Shown piece by piece: positions 39,071-48,387 of a stretch of 64,000 nt of DNA (positions are counted from its first letter, which is position 1; every line of letters begins with the position of its first letter). A program made the translations under genes and the position numbers. The notes below the pieces were generated by a model, which saw only the letters and a program-made list of their open reading frames with translations, was not told the origin of the DNA and ran no database searches. The DNA comes from Cloacibacterium normanense (GTDB lineage: Bacteria > Bacteroidota > Bacteroidia > Flavobacteriales > Weeksellaceae), in assembly GCF_002943105.1 (NCBI RefSeq), contig NZ_PTPZ01000005.1:62001-126000 (forward strand). Reading direction: 5' to 3'.

Positions 39071-39224
39071 GCCACGAATACACGAATAAATTTATAGATT
39101 TTTTTCGCTGATTGTGCTGATTTATTAACAGTTTCAATCTGCAAAATTTGTTAAATCAGCCAGAGTTTAATTTTAAAAAGCTGCTAAAGTTTATTTTTAT
39201 AATGTTTATTTGTGCATTGGTGGC
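39071..39224. mobile_element. MITE-like element with nested inverted repeats
   Basis: The ends, GCCACGAATACACGAATAAA (39071-39090) and TTTATTTGTGCATTGGTGGC (39205-39224), are inverted repeats matching at 17 of 20 positions. Inside, GCTGATTTATTAACA (39116-39130) and TGTTAAATCAGC (39149-39160) form a second pair with one extra base. The 154-bp unit has no coding frame. Similar 'GCCACGAAT...' sequences are common between genes of flavobacteria (from general knowledge). No target-site duplication is obvious. Confidence 0.5.
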
Positions 39225-39287
39225 GATTACCAAATACTAATTCAATAAAAATTTGCGTTCTTTGCGTAATCATCTTTGCGACATTGC

Positions 39288-40892
39288 GTGAAAAAAAATC
39301 TATACATATTCCTAATTTTTCTTCCTTTTTTTCTGAAATCCCAACAGAAACAATTCATCTTAGTTGATGTTCAAACCCAAAAAGAATTTGTAAAAAAAGA
39401 CTCACTTTCTGCGGTGAAATTTCTAGATTCTTTAGTGGAAAACAATTATTATTTGACCAAGATTTTAAATGTTGAAAAAGTAGAGAAAACCACAAAAATC
39501 GTTTTTGACAAAGGCAAAAATTTCAATGAAGCCAAAGTGAAATTTTCGTCAGAAACTGCTTTGTTTTTAAAATCAAAACCTGAAATTTTTACCAAAAATT
39601 TAGATTCTCTCAAACAAAATATCAACCAAAGATACACCAATGAAGGTTTTGCATTCAACCGAGTGAAAACACAATTTTTAGGCCTTGAAAATGATGTTCC
39701 GAAAGTTGAAATCTCCGTTTTCAAAGGAGATAAAAGAGTAATCAATGGTTTTGTTTTGCAAGGATTCACCAAAGTTCCGAAACGTTTTATCAAAAACTTA
39801 GAAAAAGAATTTGTAGGAAAAACGTATGATGATGTTAATCTGCTGAAAATCAATTCTCGGTTAGAAAATCATCCGTTTTTGATGTTAGAAAAAACTCCGC
39901 AAACTCTTTTCACGAAAGATTCTACGCAAATTTATCTTACTTTTCAGAAGAAAAAAGCCAATAATTTTGATGGAATTATAGGTTTTGGGAATAATGACAA
40001 GAAGAAGTTTAGTTTCACAGGAAGCATTAATCTCAATCTGAAGAACGTTTTTAATAGTTTTGAGACTATTTCTTTGTATTGGCAAAGAAACCAACAAAGC
40101 GGACAAAACTTCGATTTACTAACCGATATTCCGTATCTTTTTGGTTCTAACATCGGCACGAATCTCAATATGAATATTTACCGTCAAGATTCTACTTTTG
40201 CCAATGTGAAATTTCGTCCAGCGTTGTATTTTCATCTTTCGTCCAAACATAAAATTGGAGCGAGAGGAAATTTTGAAATTTCTTCGGTTTTAGATGATAC
40301 TTATACTTCAGGGCAAGATTTTAGCAAAAAAGGAATTGGAGCTTTTTACGAATTTACAGAAACTTCGGAAGAACCGCTTTTTGTTTACAAAACCAAAATT
40401 ATTGGCGAGGCAGATTTACTCAGTTCTTTTTATCAAAATTTAGATAAAACTTTTCAACAAACCCGTTATTTTCTCTTTGCAGAGCGTAATTTTCACATCA
40501 AAGGAAATCATTATTTCAATGTGAAAGCAGAATCTGCAATGCTGGATTCAGATGGAGAAATTACTACTAATGAACTTTTCAGAATTGGTGGTTATAATTC
40601 ATTTCGAGGTTTTAATGAACAGTCTCTTTTTACCGATTTTTATGCTTTTGGTGGAGTAGAATATCGTTATTTGGTGAGTAATCAAGCATTTTTTGATGTT
40701 TTCGGGCAATTGGCTAATGTGAGAAATTCTTCATTGAAAACTACCTCTAAACTCTATAGTTTCGGACTGGGTTTTAATTTTTTATTACCGATTGGTTTGA
40801 TGACTTTTCAGATTTCCAACGGACAAGAATTTAATAATCCATTTAAATTCCAAGACACTAAAATTCATTGGGGAATCATCAGTAAGTTTTAA
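39288..40892 (+). CDS. Omp85-like outer-membrane protein (POTRA domains and beta-barrel)
   Basis: The 534-residue product has a signal peptide ending near KSQ (residue 18), then a periplasmic part with POTRA-like beta-alpha-beta units (residues 20-210, including RYTNEGFAFNRVKTQFLG and KRFIKNLEKEFVGKTYDD). A 16-strand-like barrel follows, with the late motif FRIGGYNSFRGFNEQ that matches the Omp85 region around the conserved G-x-x-S-x-RG signature. It could assemble or export outer-membrane proteins or lipids, like TamA or ShlB. The start is the GTG at 39288, giving a normal signal peptide. Confidence 0.78.
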   Translation: MKKNLYIFLIFLPFFLKSQQKQFILVDVQTQKEFVKKDSLSAVKFLDSLVENNYYLTKILNVEKVEKTTKIVFDKGKNFNEAKVKFSSETALFLKSKPEIFTKNLDSLKQNINQRYTNEGFAFNRVKTQFLGLENDVPKVEISVFKGDKRVINGFVLQGFTKVPKRFIKNLEKEFVGKTYDDVNLLKINSRLENHPFLMLEKTPQTLFTKDSTQIYLTFQKKKANNFDGIIGFGNNDKKKFSFTGSINLNLKNVFNSFETISLYWQRNQQSGQNFDLLTDIPYLFGSNIGTNLNMNIYRQDSTFANVKFRPALYFHLSSKHKIGARGNFEISSVLDDTYTSGQDFSKKGIGAFYEFTETSEEPLFVYKTKIIGEADLLSSFYQNLDKTFQQTRYFLFAERNFHIKGNHYFNVKAESAMLDSDGEITTNELFRIGGYNSFRGFNEQSLFTDFYAFGGVEYRYLVSNQAFFDVFGQLANVRNSSLKTTSKLYSFGLGFNFLLPIGLMTFQISNGQEFNNPFKFQDTKIHWGIISKF

Positions 40893-41069
40893 ATTTCTCC
40901 AAAAAAAATTCTCTAAAGTGCTTTAAAATAAAGCGAAATTCCCAGAATGTTAATTTTTTTTAGAATCCTTGAGTTTCTTCTAACAATTATTAACAGTTGA
41001 AAAAAAAGTTTAATAGAAGTTTAACTATAATTTTAGTTATCAACGTTTTATTTAGTCCGAAAAACAAAG

Positions 41070-41077
41070 TATTTTTG
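41070..41077 (+). promoter_or_regulatory. Predicted -7 element of the gene at 41088
   Basis: TATTTTTG matches TAnnTTTG and ends 10 bases before the ATG. No TTG is found at the usual -33 distance. Confidence 0.5.
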
Positions 41078-41087
41078 CTCCATATTT

Positions 41088-41879
41088 ATGAAGCGAATTT
41101 TATTACTAAGCTGTTTGCTGTTTTTAACTACAATAAGCGCTCAAACTTTTTCTGGAACTCTATTTATGCGAGATAAATCTTCTTTCTATCTCAATCAGAT
41201 TTATGTTACCAATCTCAATGAACAGAGAACGTATCTTACTTCTTATACTGGAGAATTTAAAATTCCTGCAAAAGTAGGAGATGTAATAAGATTTACCTCA
41301 ATTGTTTCGGAGCGAAAAGACATCAAAATTACTCCTCAATTGCTTGAAAATCCTCGAAATTTGATAGAACTCGAAGTGGCTTATAGAGAAATTCAAGAAG
41401 TGATTTTGAGTAGATTTAAACCTACGGGAAATCTTAGAAAAGATGTTCGCACTTTAGATTCTAAAAAATCTTCTCTAGAAATAGCGAAAATAATAGGTTT
41501 ACCAGCTCCAAAAGGTGATGGAACTCCACCAATAACTCCTGTTGCAAGCTTAGCGAATGGAGGTTTAAGTATCGGTTTAGAAAGTCTTTATGATGTAATT
41601 TCGGGGCAAGCTAAGAAAAAACAAAGGCTTCAAGAATATGAAAGAATGCAAATTGGCATTAAAAATATTAAAGCTTATTTGGGTGATGATTATTTTACCA
41701 GATTAAAGGTTCCCGTACATTTAGTTGATAATTTTCTGCAATTTGTATATACTTCTGATAATTTGAAAATTTATTTAGATGTGGCTAATTATGAGGCTGT
41801 AAAAGTCTCTATAGAAAAATATTTGCCTATTTATCAAAAAAGATTACGCAACTCTCACCTTCAAGAAGTTTTAAATTAA
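41088..41879 (+). CDS. Exported protein with a carboxypeptidase-like regulatory region
   Basis: The 263-residue product has a clear signal peptide (MKRILLLSCLLFLTTISAQ). The N-terminal part, residues 20-100, resembles the beta-sandwich found ahead of TonB receptors: GTLFMRDKSSFYLNQIYVTN, YTGEFKIPAKVGDVIRFTS, then ITPQLLENPRNLIEL. The remainder is helical and charged and I recognise no family. It probably acts in the periplasm. It lies 195 bases after the Omp85-like gene with its own promoter. Confidence 0.65.
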   Translation: MKRILLLSCLLFLTTISAQTFSGTLFMRDKSSFYLNQIYVTNLNEQRTYLTSYTGEFKIPAKVGDVIRFTSIVSERKDIKITPQLLENPRNLIELEVAYREIQEVILSRFKPTGNLRKDVRTLDSKKSSLEIAKIIGLPAPKGDGTPPITPVASLANGGLSIGLESLYDVISGQAKKKQRLQEYERMQIGIKNIKAYLGDDYFTRLKVPVHLVDNFLQFVYTSDNLKIYLDVANYEAVKVSIEKYLPIYQKRLRNSHLQEVLN

Positions 41880-41932
41880 ACAATGATAGGGCAATTCCAT
41901 CTTCCTAATTTTTATTAAATTTAAAATAATTA

Positions 41933-41940
41933 TATCTTTG
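41933..41940 (+). promoter_or_regulatory. Predicted -7 element of the trmB promoter
   Basis: TATCTTTG matches the consensus and lies 19 bases before the GTG start. Confidence 0.5.
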
Positions 41941-41959
41941 CTTTCTTAAAAATTGACTT

Positions 41960-42643
41960 GTGGGGAAGAATAAAATAACAAGATTTGAAGAAAATAGAAG
42001 ACTTTCAAATGTAATACAACCAACTAGAGAAGAAGCTTTAGGTAATTTTGAGCTAAAGGGAAAATGGAGAGAAAAGGTTTTTAAAAACGACAATCCTATT
42101 GTTCTAGAGCTTGGTTGTGGTAAAGGTGAGTATAGTGTAGGAATGGCAAAAGCTTTTCCTGAGAAAAATTTTATCGGAGTAGATATTAAAGGAGCAAGAT
42201 TTTGGTTTGGAGCAAAAGAAGCTGTAGAAAAAGGTTTAAATAACGCAGCTTTTTTACGTACCCAAATTGAATTGATAGATTGCTTTTTTGATGAAAATGA
42301 AGTTGATGAAATCTGGATTACCTTTCCAGACCCTCAGATTAAATACAGAAGAGGGAAGCATAGACTCACCCATCCAGATTTTTTAAATCGCTACAAAAAA
42401 ATTCTGAAACCTTCCGCAATTATTCATTTGAAAACAGATTCTGAGTTTCTGCATGGTTATACTTTGGGGATTTTACAAGGATATGGCCACGAAATTCTAA
42501 CCGCTCACCATGATATATATGGAGCGCCAGAATATGAACCAGATACTCTCTATCTAAGGGAAATAAAAACTTATTATGAGGAATTGTTTTCTGCTAAAGG
42601 CAAAACCATTACCTATATTAAATTTAGATTGAATCAAAAATAA
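41960..42643 (+). CDS. trmB: tRNA (guanine-N7-)-methyltransferase
   Basis: TrmB methylates N7 of guanosine 46 in tRNA with S-adenosylmethionine. The 227-residue product has the SAM motif VLELGCGKGEYSVGMA near residue 48, NFIGVDIKGAR near 70 and the family signature DEIWITFPDPQIKYRRGKHR near residue 115. The start is a GTG that gives the normal N-terminus (MGKNKITRFEENR). It converges on rpsB and shares the terminator between them. Confidence 0.95.
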   Translation: MGKNKITRFEENRRLSNVIQPTREEALGNFELKGKWREKVFKNDNPIVLELGCGKGEYSVGMAKAFPEKNFIGVDIKGARFWFGAKEAVEKGLNNAAFLRTQIELIDCFFDENEVDEIWITFPDPQIKYRRGKHRLTHPDFLNRYKKILKPSAIIHLKTDSEFLHGYTLGILQGYGHEILTAHHDIYGAPEYEPDTLYLREIKTYYEELFSAKGKTITYIKFRLNQK

Positions 42644-42644
42644 A

Positions 42645-42679
42645 AAAAAACTCTCAAGAAATTCTTGAGAGTTTTTTTG
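42645..42679. terminator. Bidirectional terminator between trmB and rpsB
   Basis: ACTCTCAAGAA (42651-42661) and TTCTTGAGAGT (42663-42673) are exact reverse complements, flanked by eight A residues and seven T residues. Confidence 0.92.
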
Positions 42680-42698
42680 TTGTATGATTTTCGAAAAA

Positions 42699-43457
42699 TT
42701 ATTCAGCGTCAAAGTCTTTATCTGCATCAGCAGTTACTTTTTCACCTTCTTTAGATTTTTCTTTATCAGCTTTTCTTTGAGATTGACCTTCTTTGATAGA
42801 TTCTGATACTACAGAAAGAATCATGTCAATAGATTTAGAAGCATCATCGTTTCCTGGAATTACGAAGTCTACTTTTCTAGGATCTGAGTTAGTATCTACG
42901 ATACCAAATACAGGAATACCTAGTTTTTTAGCTTCAGTTACAGCGATGTGTTCTCTCATAATATCTACTACGAATACAGCAGAAGGAAGTCTAACCATGT
43001 CAGCGATAGAACCTAAGTTCTTCTCTAAGTTAGCTCTTTGTCTGTCTACTTGTAATCTTTCTTTTTTAGATAAAGTTTCGAATGTTCCATCTTTCTTCAT
43101 TTTATCGATAGCGTTCATTTTCTTAACCGCTTTTCTGATTGTAACGAAGTTAGTTAACATTCCACCTGGCCATCTTTCAGTGATGTAAGGCATGTTAAGT
43201 TCTGATGCGTGTTTTGCTACTACTTCTTTAGCTTGTTTTTTAGTAGCCACGAAAAGAACTTTTTTTCCTGCAGAAGTAATTTTTTCTAAAGCGTTGCAAG
43301 CTTCATCTAATTTCACTGCAGTTTTATGCAAATCGATAATGTGAATACCGTTTTTCTCCATGAAAATGTATGGAGCCATATTAGGATTCCACTTTCTAGT
43401 CATGTGACCAAAGTGTACGCCTGCTTCTAATAAGTCTTTAACTTGTGCTTTTGCCAT
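42699..43457 (-). CDS. rpsB: 30S ribosomal protein S2
   Basis: S2 is a late-binding protein of the 30S subunit. The 252-residue product begins MAKAQVKDLLEAGVHFGHMTRKWNP (a canonical start) and contains FVATKKQAKEVV near residue 70 and PVFGIVDTNSDPRKVDFVIPG near 180. It ends in a charged tail of about 30 residues (KADKEKSKEGEKV, then Asp and Glu). The usual partner tsf does not follow; a terminator and trmB do. Upstream is a 129-base leader with an 8-bp inverted repeat. Confidence 0.97.
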   Translation of the reverse strand: MAKAQVKDLLEAGVHFGHMTRKWNPNMAPYIFMEKNGIHIIDLHKTAVKLDEACNALEKITSAGKKVLFVATKKQAKEVVAKHASELNMPYITERWPGGMLTNFVTIRKAVKKMNAIDKMKKDGTFETLSKKERLQVDRQRANLEKNLGSIADMVRLPSAVFVVDIMREHIAVTEAKKLGIPVFGIVDTNSDPRKVDFVIPGNDDASKSIDMILSVVSESIKEGQSQRKADKEKSKEGEKVTADADKDFDAE

Positions 43458-43499
43458 TTTTTTAATTTTTGTTAGTTTACGTTCCGCTTTTAAGCAATC

Positions 43500-43526
43500 A
43501 ACTTTACGTTGGATGGGAGTAAAGTT
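43500..43526 (-). promoter_or_regulatory. Hairpin in the rpsB leader
   Basis: On the minus strand AACTTTAC (43526-43519) and GTAAAGTT (43507-43500) pair exactly around an 11-base loop, and a small GCTT/AAGC hairpin follows. The structure lies 43-69 bases before the rpsB start. It may be an S2-binding autoregulatory leader; no U-run follows. Confidence 0.4.
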
Positions 43527-43586
43527 TGGGTGCTAAACATAACGGGCAATTTTTGTAATAATTTGTAAATAAACCGAGAAAAAAGA

Positions 43587-43973
43587 TTAACGTTTTGAGA
43601 ATTGGAATCTCTTTCTTGCTTTTTTCTGACCTGGTTTTTTTCTTTCTACCATTCTAGCGTCTCTAGTAAGAAGACCAGCTGGCTTAAGCGCTAATCTGTT
43701 TTCTTCATTAATTGCACATAGTGCTCTAGAAATCCCTAGTCTAATTGCTTCAGCTTGACCTGTAATTCCACCACCGAAAACGTTTACAGTAACATCGTAC
43801 TGACCTACAGTTTCAGTTAATAAGAACGGTTGGTTTACTTTATATACTAACATGTCAGTACAGAAGTAAGTTTTTGCATCTTTACCATTTACAGTGATGT
43901 TACCAGTACCTGGTTTCACGTAAACTCTAGCTACAGAAGTTTTTCTTCTTCCAATCTTGTGAACTATAGACAT
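43587..43973 (-). CDS. rpsI: 30S ribosomal protein S9
   Basis: S9 contacts P-site tRNA through its C-terminal tail. The 128-residue product has [19 protein letters not shown] at the start and ends in the universal [17 protein letters not shown] tail. It lies 2 bases after rplM in transcription order, and 129 bases before rpsB, making the rplM-rpsI-rpsB order common in Bacteroidetes. Confidence 0.98.
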   Translation of the reverse strand: MSIVHKIGRRKTSVARVYVKPGTGNITVNGKDAKTYFCTDMLVYKVNQPFLLTETVGQYDVTVNVFGGGITGQAEAIRLGISRALCAINEENRLALKPAGLLTRDARMVERKKPGQKKARKRFQFSKR

Positions 43974-43975
43974 AA

Positions 43976-44431
43976 TTATTTAATTTCGTTAAGGTTAATA
44001 ACTTTTGGTTGCTGTGCTTCGTGCTTATGCTCAGACCCAGCGTATACATACAAATTCTTGTAGATAACACTTCCTAATTTGTTTTTTGGTAACATTCCTT
44101 TTACAGATTTTTCTACCAATTTACAATTGTCTTTTTTGTGCACTTCTTCAGCAGTTAACGATTTTTGACCACCTGGATATCCAGTATGCCAAATGTATTC
44201 TTTGTCTGCCCACTTGTTGCCAGATAAAGCAACTTGTTCTGCATTCAAAACGATTACGTTATCACCACAGTCTACGTGTGGAGTGTAATTCGTTTTGTGC
44301 TTACCTCTCAAAATCTTTGCAACTTTAGAAGCTAATCTTCCTAACGGTTGCCCAGCTGCATCTACCACAACCCATTCTTTCTTAGCGGTAGCTTTGTTAG
44401 CTGATACGGTTTTGTAACTTAATGTATTCAC
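43976..44431 (-). CDS. rplM: 50S ribosomal protein L13
   Basis: L13 is an early 50S assembly protein. The 151-residue product has [20 protein letters not shown] near residue 20, [18 protein letters not shown] near residue 58 and [21 protein letters not shown] near residue 108. The length fits the family (142-151). It is first in the rplM-rpsI-rpsB cluster and has a -7 motif (TACCTTTG, 44485-44478) 46 bases upstream. Confidence 0.98.
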   Translation of the reverse strand: MNTLSYKTVSANKATAKKEWVVVDAAGQPLGRLASKVAKILRGKHKTNYTPHVDCGDNVIVLNAEQVALSGNKWADKEYIWHTGYPGGQKSLTAEEVHKKDNCKLVEKSVKGMLPKNKLGSVIYKNLYVYAGSEHKHEAQQPKVINLNEIK

Positions 44432-44477
44432 TTATTATCGTTTACGATTAAACATAATTTTCCCCTAAAAAGGTGTG

Positions 44478-44485
44478 CAAAGGTA
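44478..44485 (-). promoter_or_regulatory. Predicted -7 element of the rplM promoter
   Basis: TACCTTTG on the minus strand matches TAnnTTTG and lies 46 bases before the rplM start. No TTG at the usual distance was found. Confidence 0.5.
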
Positions 44486-44554
44486 TTAATTTTTTTTGGA
44501 ATTGAAAAACTTTATCAAGATTTAAACGTAAATTTAACCTTAAAAAATTAATTT

Positions 44555-44887
44555 TCAATCTCTTAAGGACTTGTTGTTTCTGAAACTTGCCAGTAAATAA
44601 TACCCCACAAATACTATAGAAAACTTAAAAACAGAAGGTAAAGCCTTTTCTAAATCAAAAATGAAAGCGCCAATCAGTACTAAAAAAATCATCGCGCCAA
44701 AAGAAATTCCTAGTTTTTTCGGCAAAGAAATAACAGGATTGTCTAAATAAAAAGCCATTCCCCAAGCTAATCCGAAAGCAAAACTGTAAAAAAGTTCTAG
44801 CCATAATCCACCACTTTCTAGTAAAAAATGATTGATTAAAAAACTGATTAAGGTTCCTGCTATTGTATACAATAAAGCTCTCTTCAT
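44555..44887 (-). CDS. Small membrane protein of unknown function
   Basis: The 110-residue product has about four hydrophobic segments (near residues 4-22, 30-47, 60-78 and 84-103), with few charged residues between them. I do not recognise a family. It probably lies in the inner membrane. The gene is divergent from icmF with only 80 bases between start codons, and upstream of rplM on the same strand without a clear terminator. Confidence 0.65.
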   Translation of the reverse strand: MKRALLYTIAGTLISFLINHFLLESGGLWLELFYSFAFGLAWGMAFYLDNPVISLPKKLGISFGAMIFLVLIGAFIFDLEKALPSVFKFSIVFVGYYLLASFRNNKSLRD

Positions 44888-44938
44888 GTTTTAAAATTTT
44901 TACAAAAATACTTAATTTTTCAATTCTCGGGATTTTTC

Positions 44939-44946
44939 TATCTTTG
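44939..44946 (+). promoter_or_regulatory. Predicted -7 element of the icmF promoter
   Basis: TATCTTTG fits the consensus, 21 bases before the ATG at 44968. It lies inside a longer in-frame extension, supporting the later start. Confidence 0.55.
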
Positions 44947-44967
44947 AGACCTATCGAAAAGTTATTT

Positions 44968-47900
44968 ATGGAAACCCAAAAATATCAACCTAACAACAAG
45001 GTAAGAGTAGTTACAGCAGCCTCACTTTTTGACGGACATGACGCTGCCATTAACATAATGCGAAGAGTGATTCAAGGAACAGGATGCGAAGTTATTCACC
45101 TTGGTCATGATAAATCTGCAGAAGAAGTAGTAAACTGTGCTATTCAAGAAGATGCAAACGCTATTGCACTTACGTCTTATCAAGGCGGTCACAATGAATA
45201 TTTTAAATACATCTATGATTTACTTCGTGAGAAGAACTCTCCTCAAATCAAAACTTTTGGTGGAGGTGGTGGAGTAATTCTTCCCGAAGAAATTAAAGAT
45301 TTGATGGAGTACGGAATCGACAGAATTTATTCTCCAGATGATGGTAGAGAAATGGGATTGCAAGGAATGATTGATGATTTGGTTCAAAAATCTGATTTTG
45401 CTACAGGCGAAAATATCACCGTTTCTGACATTGAAAATATCAAATTTGAAGATGCTAAATCTATCGCTCAAGTGATTTCTGCAGTAGAAAACTTCTCAGA
45501 TGAGAAACCAGAATTGGTTGAAGCATTAAAAGAAAAAGCAAAACATTTCAATATTCCCATCATCGGGATTACAGGAACTGGAGGCGCTGGTAAATCTTCG
45601 TTAACAGATGAATTGGTGCGTAGATTTTTAAGAGCAAATGCAGATAAAAAAATAGCGATTATTTCTGTAGATCCTTCTAAAAAGAAAACAGGAGGTGCGC
45701 TTCTTGGTGATAGAATCCGTATGAATTCCATCAATGATTCTAGAGTTTACATGCGTTCTATGGCAACGCGTGAAAACAATGTTTCGGTTTCGCCTTACAT
45801 TCATTCTGCATTAGATGTTTTGAAGATTTCAAATCCAGATATTATTATTTTGGAAACTTCGGGAATTGGTCAATCTGGTTCAGAAATTACTGAAATTGCA
45901 GATGTTTCTATGTATGTAATGACACCAGAATACGGTGCTTCTACGCAGTTAGAAAAAATTGATATGCTAGATTATGCAGATTTAATTGCATTGAATAAAT
46001 CTGACAAAAGAGGAGCTTTAGATGCCATTCAAGCGGTGAGAAAACAGTTTCAGCGTAACCACCAATTGTGGGAAAAACCATTGGAGGAAATGCCAGTTTT
46101 TTCTACGAAGGCAAGTCAGTTTAACGATTGGGGAACTACCGCTTTGTACAATGCATTGATTGAAAAAGTAAATGCTAAATTCACTTCATTAGATTTAAAA
46201 TCATACGAAGAGCAAAACGTTTCGGAAGAATCTACCATTATTCCACCGAAAAGAGTTCGTTATCTTTCTGAAATCGTAGATAATAATAAAAATTACGACA
46301 AACAAGTTGAAGAGCAAGCGCTAATTGCTAAGAAAATGTACCTTATTGAAGGTGCTAAAGCACTGATTACAGATGATGAACATACTACTGATAAACTTGA
46401 AAAAGTTTTCCTAAAAACCAAAAAAGAACTTTCGGAAGAAAACAGATTGTTCCTTCAGGGTTGGCATCATTTCAAAGAAGAAATGCAACAAGACAGTTTC
46501 TCTTATTTGGTTCGAGGAAAAGAAATTAAGGTAGAAACCAAATACGAATCACTTTCGCATCTTAAAATTCCAAAAATTGCTTTGCCAAAATTCCAAGATT
46601 GGGGCGATTTAATTCGTTGGAAAGGTCAAGAAAACGTTCCAGGTGCGTTTCCTTACACTTCGGGAATTTATCCTTTCAAAAGAACAGGTGAAGATCCTAC
46701 CAGAATGTTTGCAGGTGAAGGCGGTCCAGAACGTACCAACAGAAGATTCCACTATGTTTCGGCGGAAATGCCTGCGAAAAGACTTTCTACAGCGTTTGAT
46801 TCTGTGACTTTATATGGTCAAGATCCTGCTTTTCCACCAGATATTTACGGGAAAATTGGGAATGCAGGTGTTTCTATCGCGACTTTAGATGACGCTAAAA
46901 AATTATATTCAGGTTTTGATTTAATCAATGCATTGACTTCAGTCTCGATGACGATTAATGGGCCAGCTCCAATGATTTTGGCATTTTTCATGAATGCAGC
47001 CATCGACCAAAACGTAGAAAAATACATTGAAGAAAACAATCTTTGGTCTAAAGTTGATGAAAAACTCAAAGCAAAATTTGATGATAAAGGCTTAAAAAGA
47101 CCAGTTTATAATGGTAATTTGCCAGAATCTAATAACGGATTGGGTTTAAAACTTCTAGGTTTAACTGGTGATGAAATTGTAGATGCTGAAACGTATCAAA
47201 AAATAAAAGCACAAACTATTGCTACAGTTCGTGGAACAGTTCAAGCCGATATTTTGAAGGAAGACCAAGCACAGAATACGTGTATTTTTTCTACGGAATT
47301 TGCTTTGAGATTGATGGGCGATGTTCAGGAATATTTCATTCAAAATAAAGTGAGAAATTTCTACTCGGTTTCTATTTCTGGTTATCACATTGCTGAAGCT
47401 GGCGCGAATCCTATTTCTCAGTTGGCATTTACTTTGGCAAATGGTTTCACGTATGTGGAATATTATTTGAGCCGAGGAATGAATATCAATGATTTTGCTC
47501 CGAATTTATCGTTCTTTTTCTCTAACGGAATTGATCCAGAATATGCGGTAATCGGTAGAGTAGCGAGAAGAATTTGGGCAAAAGCAATGAAACTTAAATA
47601 TGGAGCTGATGAAAGAAGTCAAATGTTGAAGTACCACATTCAAACTTCTGGTCGTTCACTTCACGCACAAGAAATTGATTTTAACGATATCAGAACTACG
47701 CTTCAAGCGTTGTACGCAATTTATGACAACTGTAACTCGTTGCATACCAATGCTTATGATGAAGCGATTACCACGCCAACTGAAGAATCTGTACGTAGAG
47801 CAATGGCGATTCAGTTGATTATCAACAAAGAATTAGGTTTAGCGAAAAATGAAAATCCGCTTCAAGGTTCTTTCATTATTGAAGAATTGACGGATTTGGT

Positions 47901-48330
47901 AGAAGAAGCAGTTTATGCAGAATTTGACAGAATTACAGAACGAGGCGGAGTTCTAGGAGCAATGGAAACCATGTATCAGCGTTCTAAAATTCAGGAGGAA
48001 TCCATGCATTACGAATGGTTAAAACATACAGGAGAATATCCAATTATCGGCGTGAATACTTTCCTCGGAAAAGATGGTTCGCCAACGGTTTTACCAGGAG
48101 AAGTAATTCGTTCTACTGAAGAAGAAAAGCAATTGCAGATTCAGAATTTAGAGAATTTCCAGAAATCCAACGAAGATAAAACTCATGAATGGTTGCAGAA
48201 ACTTCAAATGGCTGCGATCAATCAGAAAAACTTATTCGAAGTGATGATGGAAGCGGTGAAATATTGCTCTCTCGGACAAATAACCAACGCACTTTTCGAA
48301 GTGGGTGGAAAATACAGAAGAAACATGTAG
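44968..48330 (+). CDS. icmF: Fused isobutyryl-CoA mutase IcmF (B12-dependent mutase with G-protein chaperone)
   Basis: The 1120-residue product combines three parts. The N-terminal B12-binding domain has the cobalt-ligand motif [15 protein letters not shown] near residue 18. A MeaB-like GTPase domain follows, with P-loop [10 protein letters not shown] near residue 205 and [11 protein letters not shown] near 350. The acyl-CoA mutase barrel runs from about residue 545 ([19 protein letters not shown], later [16 protein letters not shown]). This order is that of IcmF, which interconverts isobutyryl-CoA and n-butyryl-CoA using adenosylcobalamin. Other short acyl-CoAs are possible. It is a single gene with its own promoter and terminator. 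Confidence 0.92.
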   Translation: METQKYQPNNKVRVVTAASLFDGHDAAINIMRRVIQGTGCEVIHLGHDKSAEEVVNCAIQEDANAIALTSYQGGHNEYFKYIYDLLREKNSPQIKTFGGGGGVILPEEIKDLMEYGIDRIYSPDDGREMGLQGMIDDLVQKSDFATGENITVSDIENIKFEDAKSIAQVISAVENFSDEKPELVEALKEKAKHFNIPIIGITGTGGAGKSSLTDELVRRFLRANADKKIAIISVDPSKKKTGGALLGDRIRMNSINDSRVYMRSMATRENNVSVSPYIHSALDVLKISNPDIIILETSGIGQSGSEITEIADVSMYVMTPEYGASTQLEKIDMLDYADLIALNKSDKRGALDAIQAVRKQFQRNHQLWEKPLEEMPVFSTKASQFNDWGTTALYNALIEKVNAKFTSLDLKSYEEQNVSEESTIIPPKRVRYLSEIVDNNKNYDKQVEEQALIAKKMYLIEGAKALITDDEHTTDKLEKVFLKTKKELSEENRLFLQGWHHFKEEMQQDSFSYLVRGKEIKVETKYESLSHLKIPKIALPKFQDWGDLIRWKGQENVPGAFPYTSGIYPFKRTGEDPTRMFAGEGGPERTNRRFHYVSAEMPAKRLSTAFDSVTLYGQDPAFPPDIYGKIGNAGVSIATLDDAKKLYSGFDLINALTSVSMTINGPAPMILAFFMNAAIDQNVEKYIEENNLWSKVDEKLKAKFDDKGLKRPVYNGNLPESNNGLGLKLLGLTGDEIVDAETYQKIKAQTIATVRGTVQADILKEDQAQNTCIFSTEFALRLMGDVQEYFIQNKVRNFYSVSISGYHIAEAGANPISQLAFTLANGFTYVEYYLSRGMNINDFAPNLSFFFSNGIDPEYAVIGRVARRIWAKAMKLKYGADERSQMLKYHIQTSGRSLHAQEIDFNDIRTTLQALYAIYDNCNSLHTNAYDEAITTPTEESVRRAMAIQLIINKELGLAKNENPLQGSFIIEELTDLVEEAVYAEFDRITERGGVLGAMETMYQRSKIQEESMHYEWLKHTGEYPIIGVNTFLGKDGSPTVLPGEVIRSTEEEKQLQIQNLENFQKSNEDKTHEWLQKLQMAAINQKNLFEVMMEAVKYCSLGQITNALFEVGGKYRRNM

Positions 48331-48354
48331 CCGAAGTTCGGCTTCCAAAAATTT

Positions 48355-48386
48355 AAAAACTCCAGAGAATTCTCTGGAGTTTTTTT
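48355..48386. terminator. Terminator after icmF
   Basis: A perfect palindrome at 48359-48380 (ACTCCAGAGAA and its reverse complement) is flanked by A and T runs. A second 7-bp hairpin (AGCCGAA/TTCGGCT, 48329-48343) overlaps the icmF stop codon. The terminator also serves the minus-strand gene ending at 48388. Confidence 0.92.
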
Positions 48387-48387
48387 G

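Noticed and set aside
42793-43188. 131-codon frame opposite rpsB
   Set aside because: rpsB is unambiguous on the other strand; the frame has no recognisable motif.
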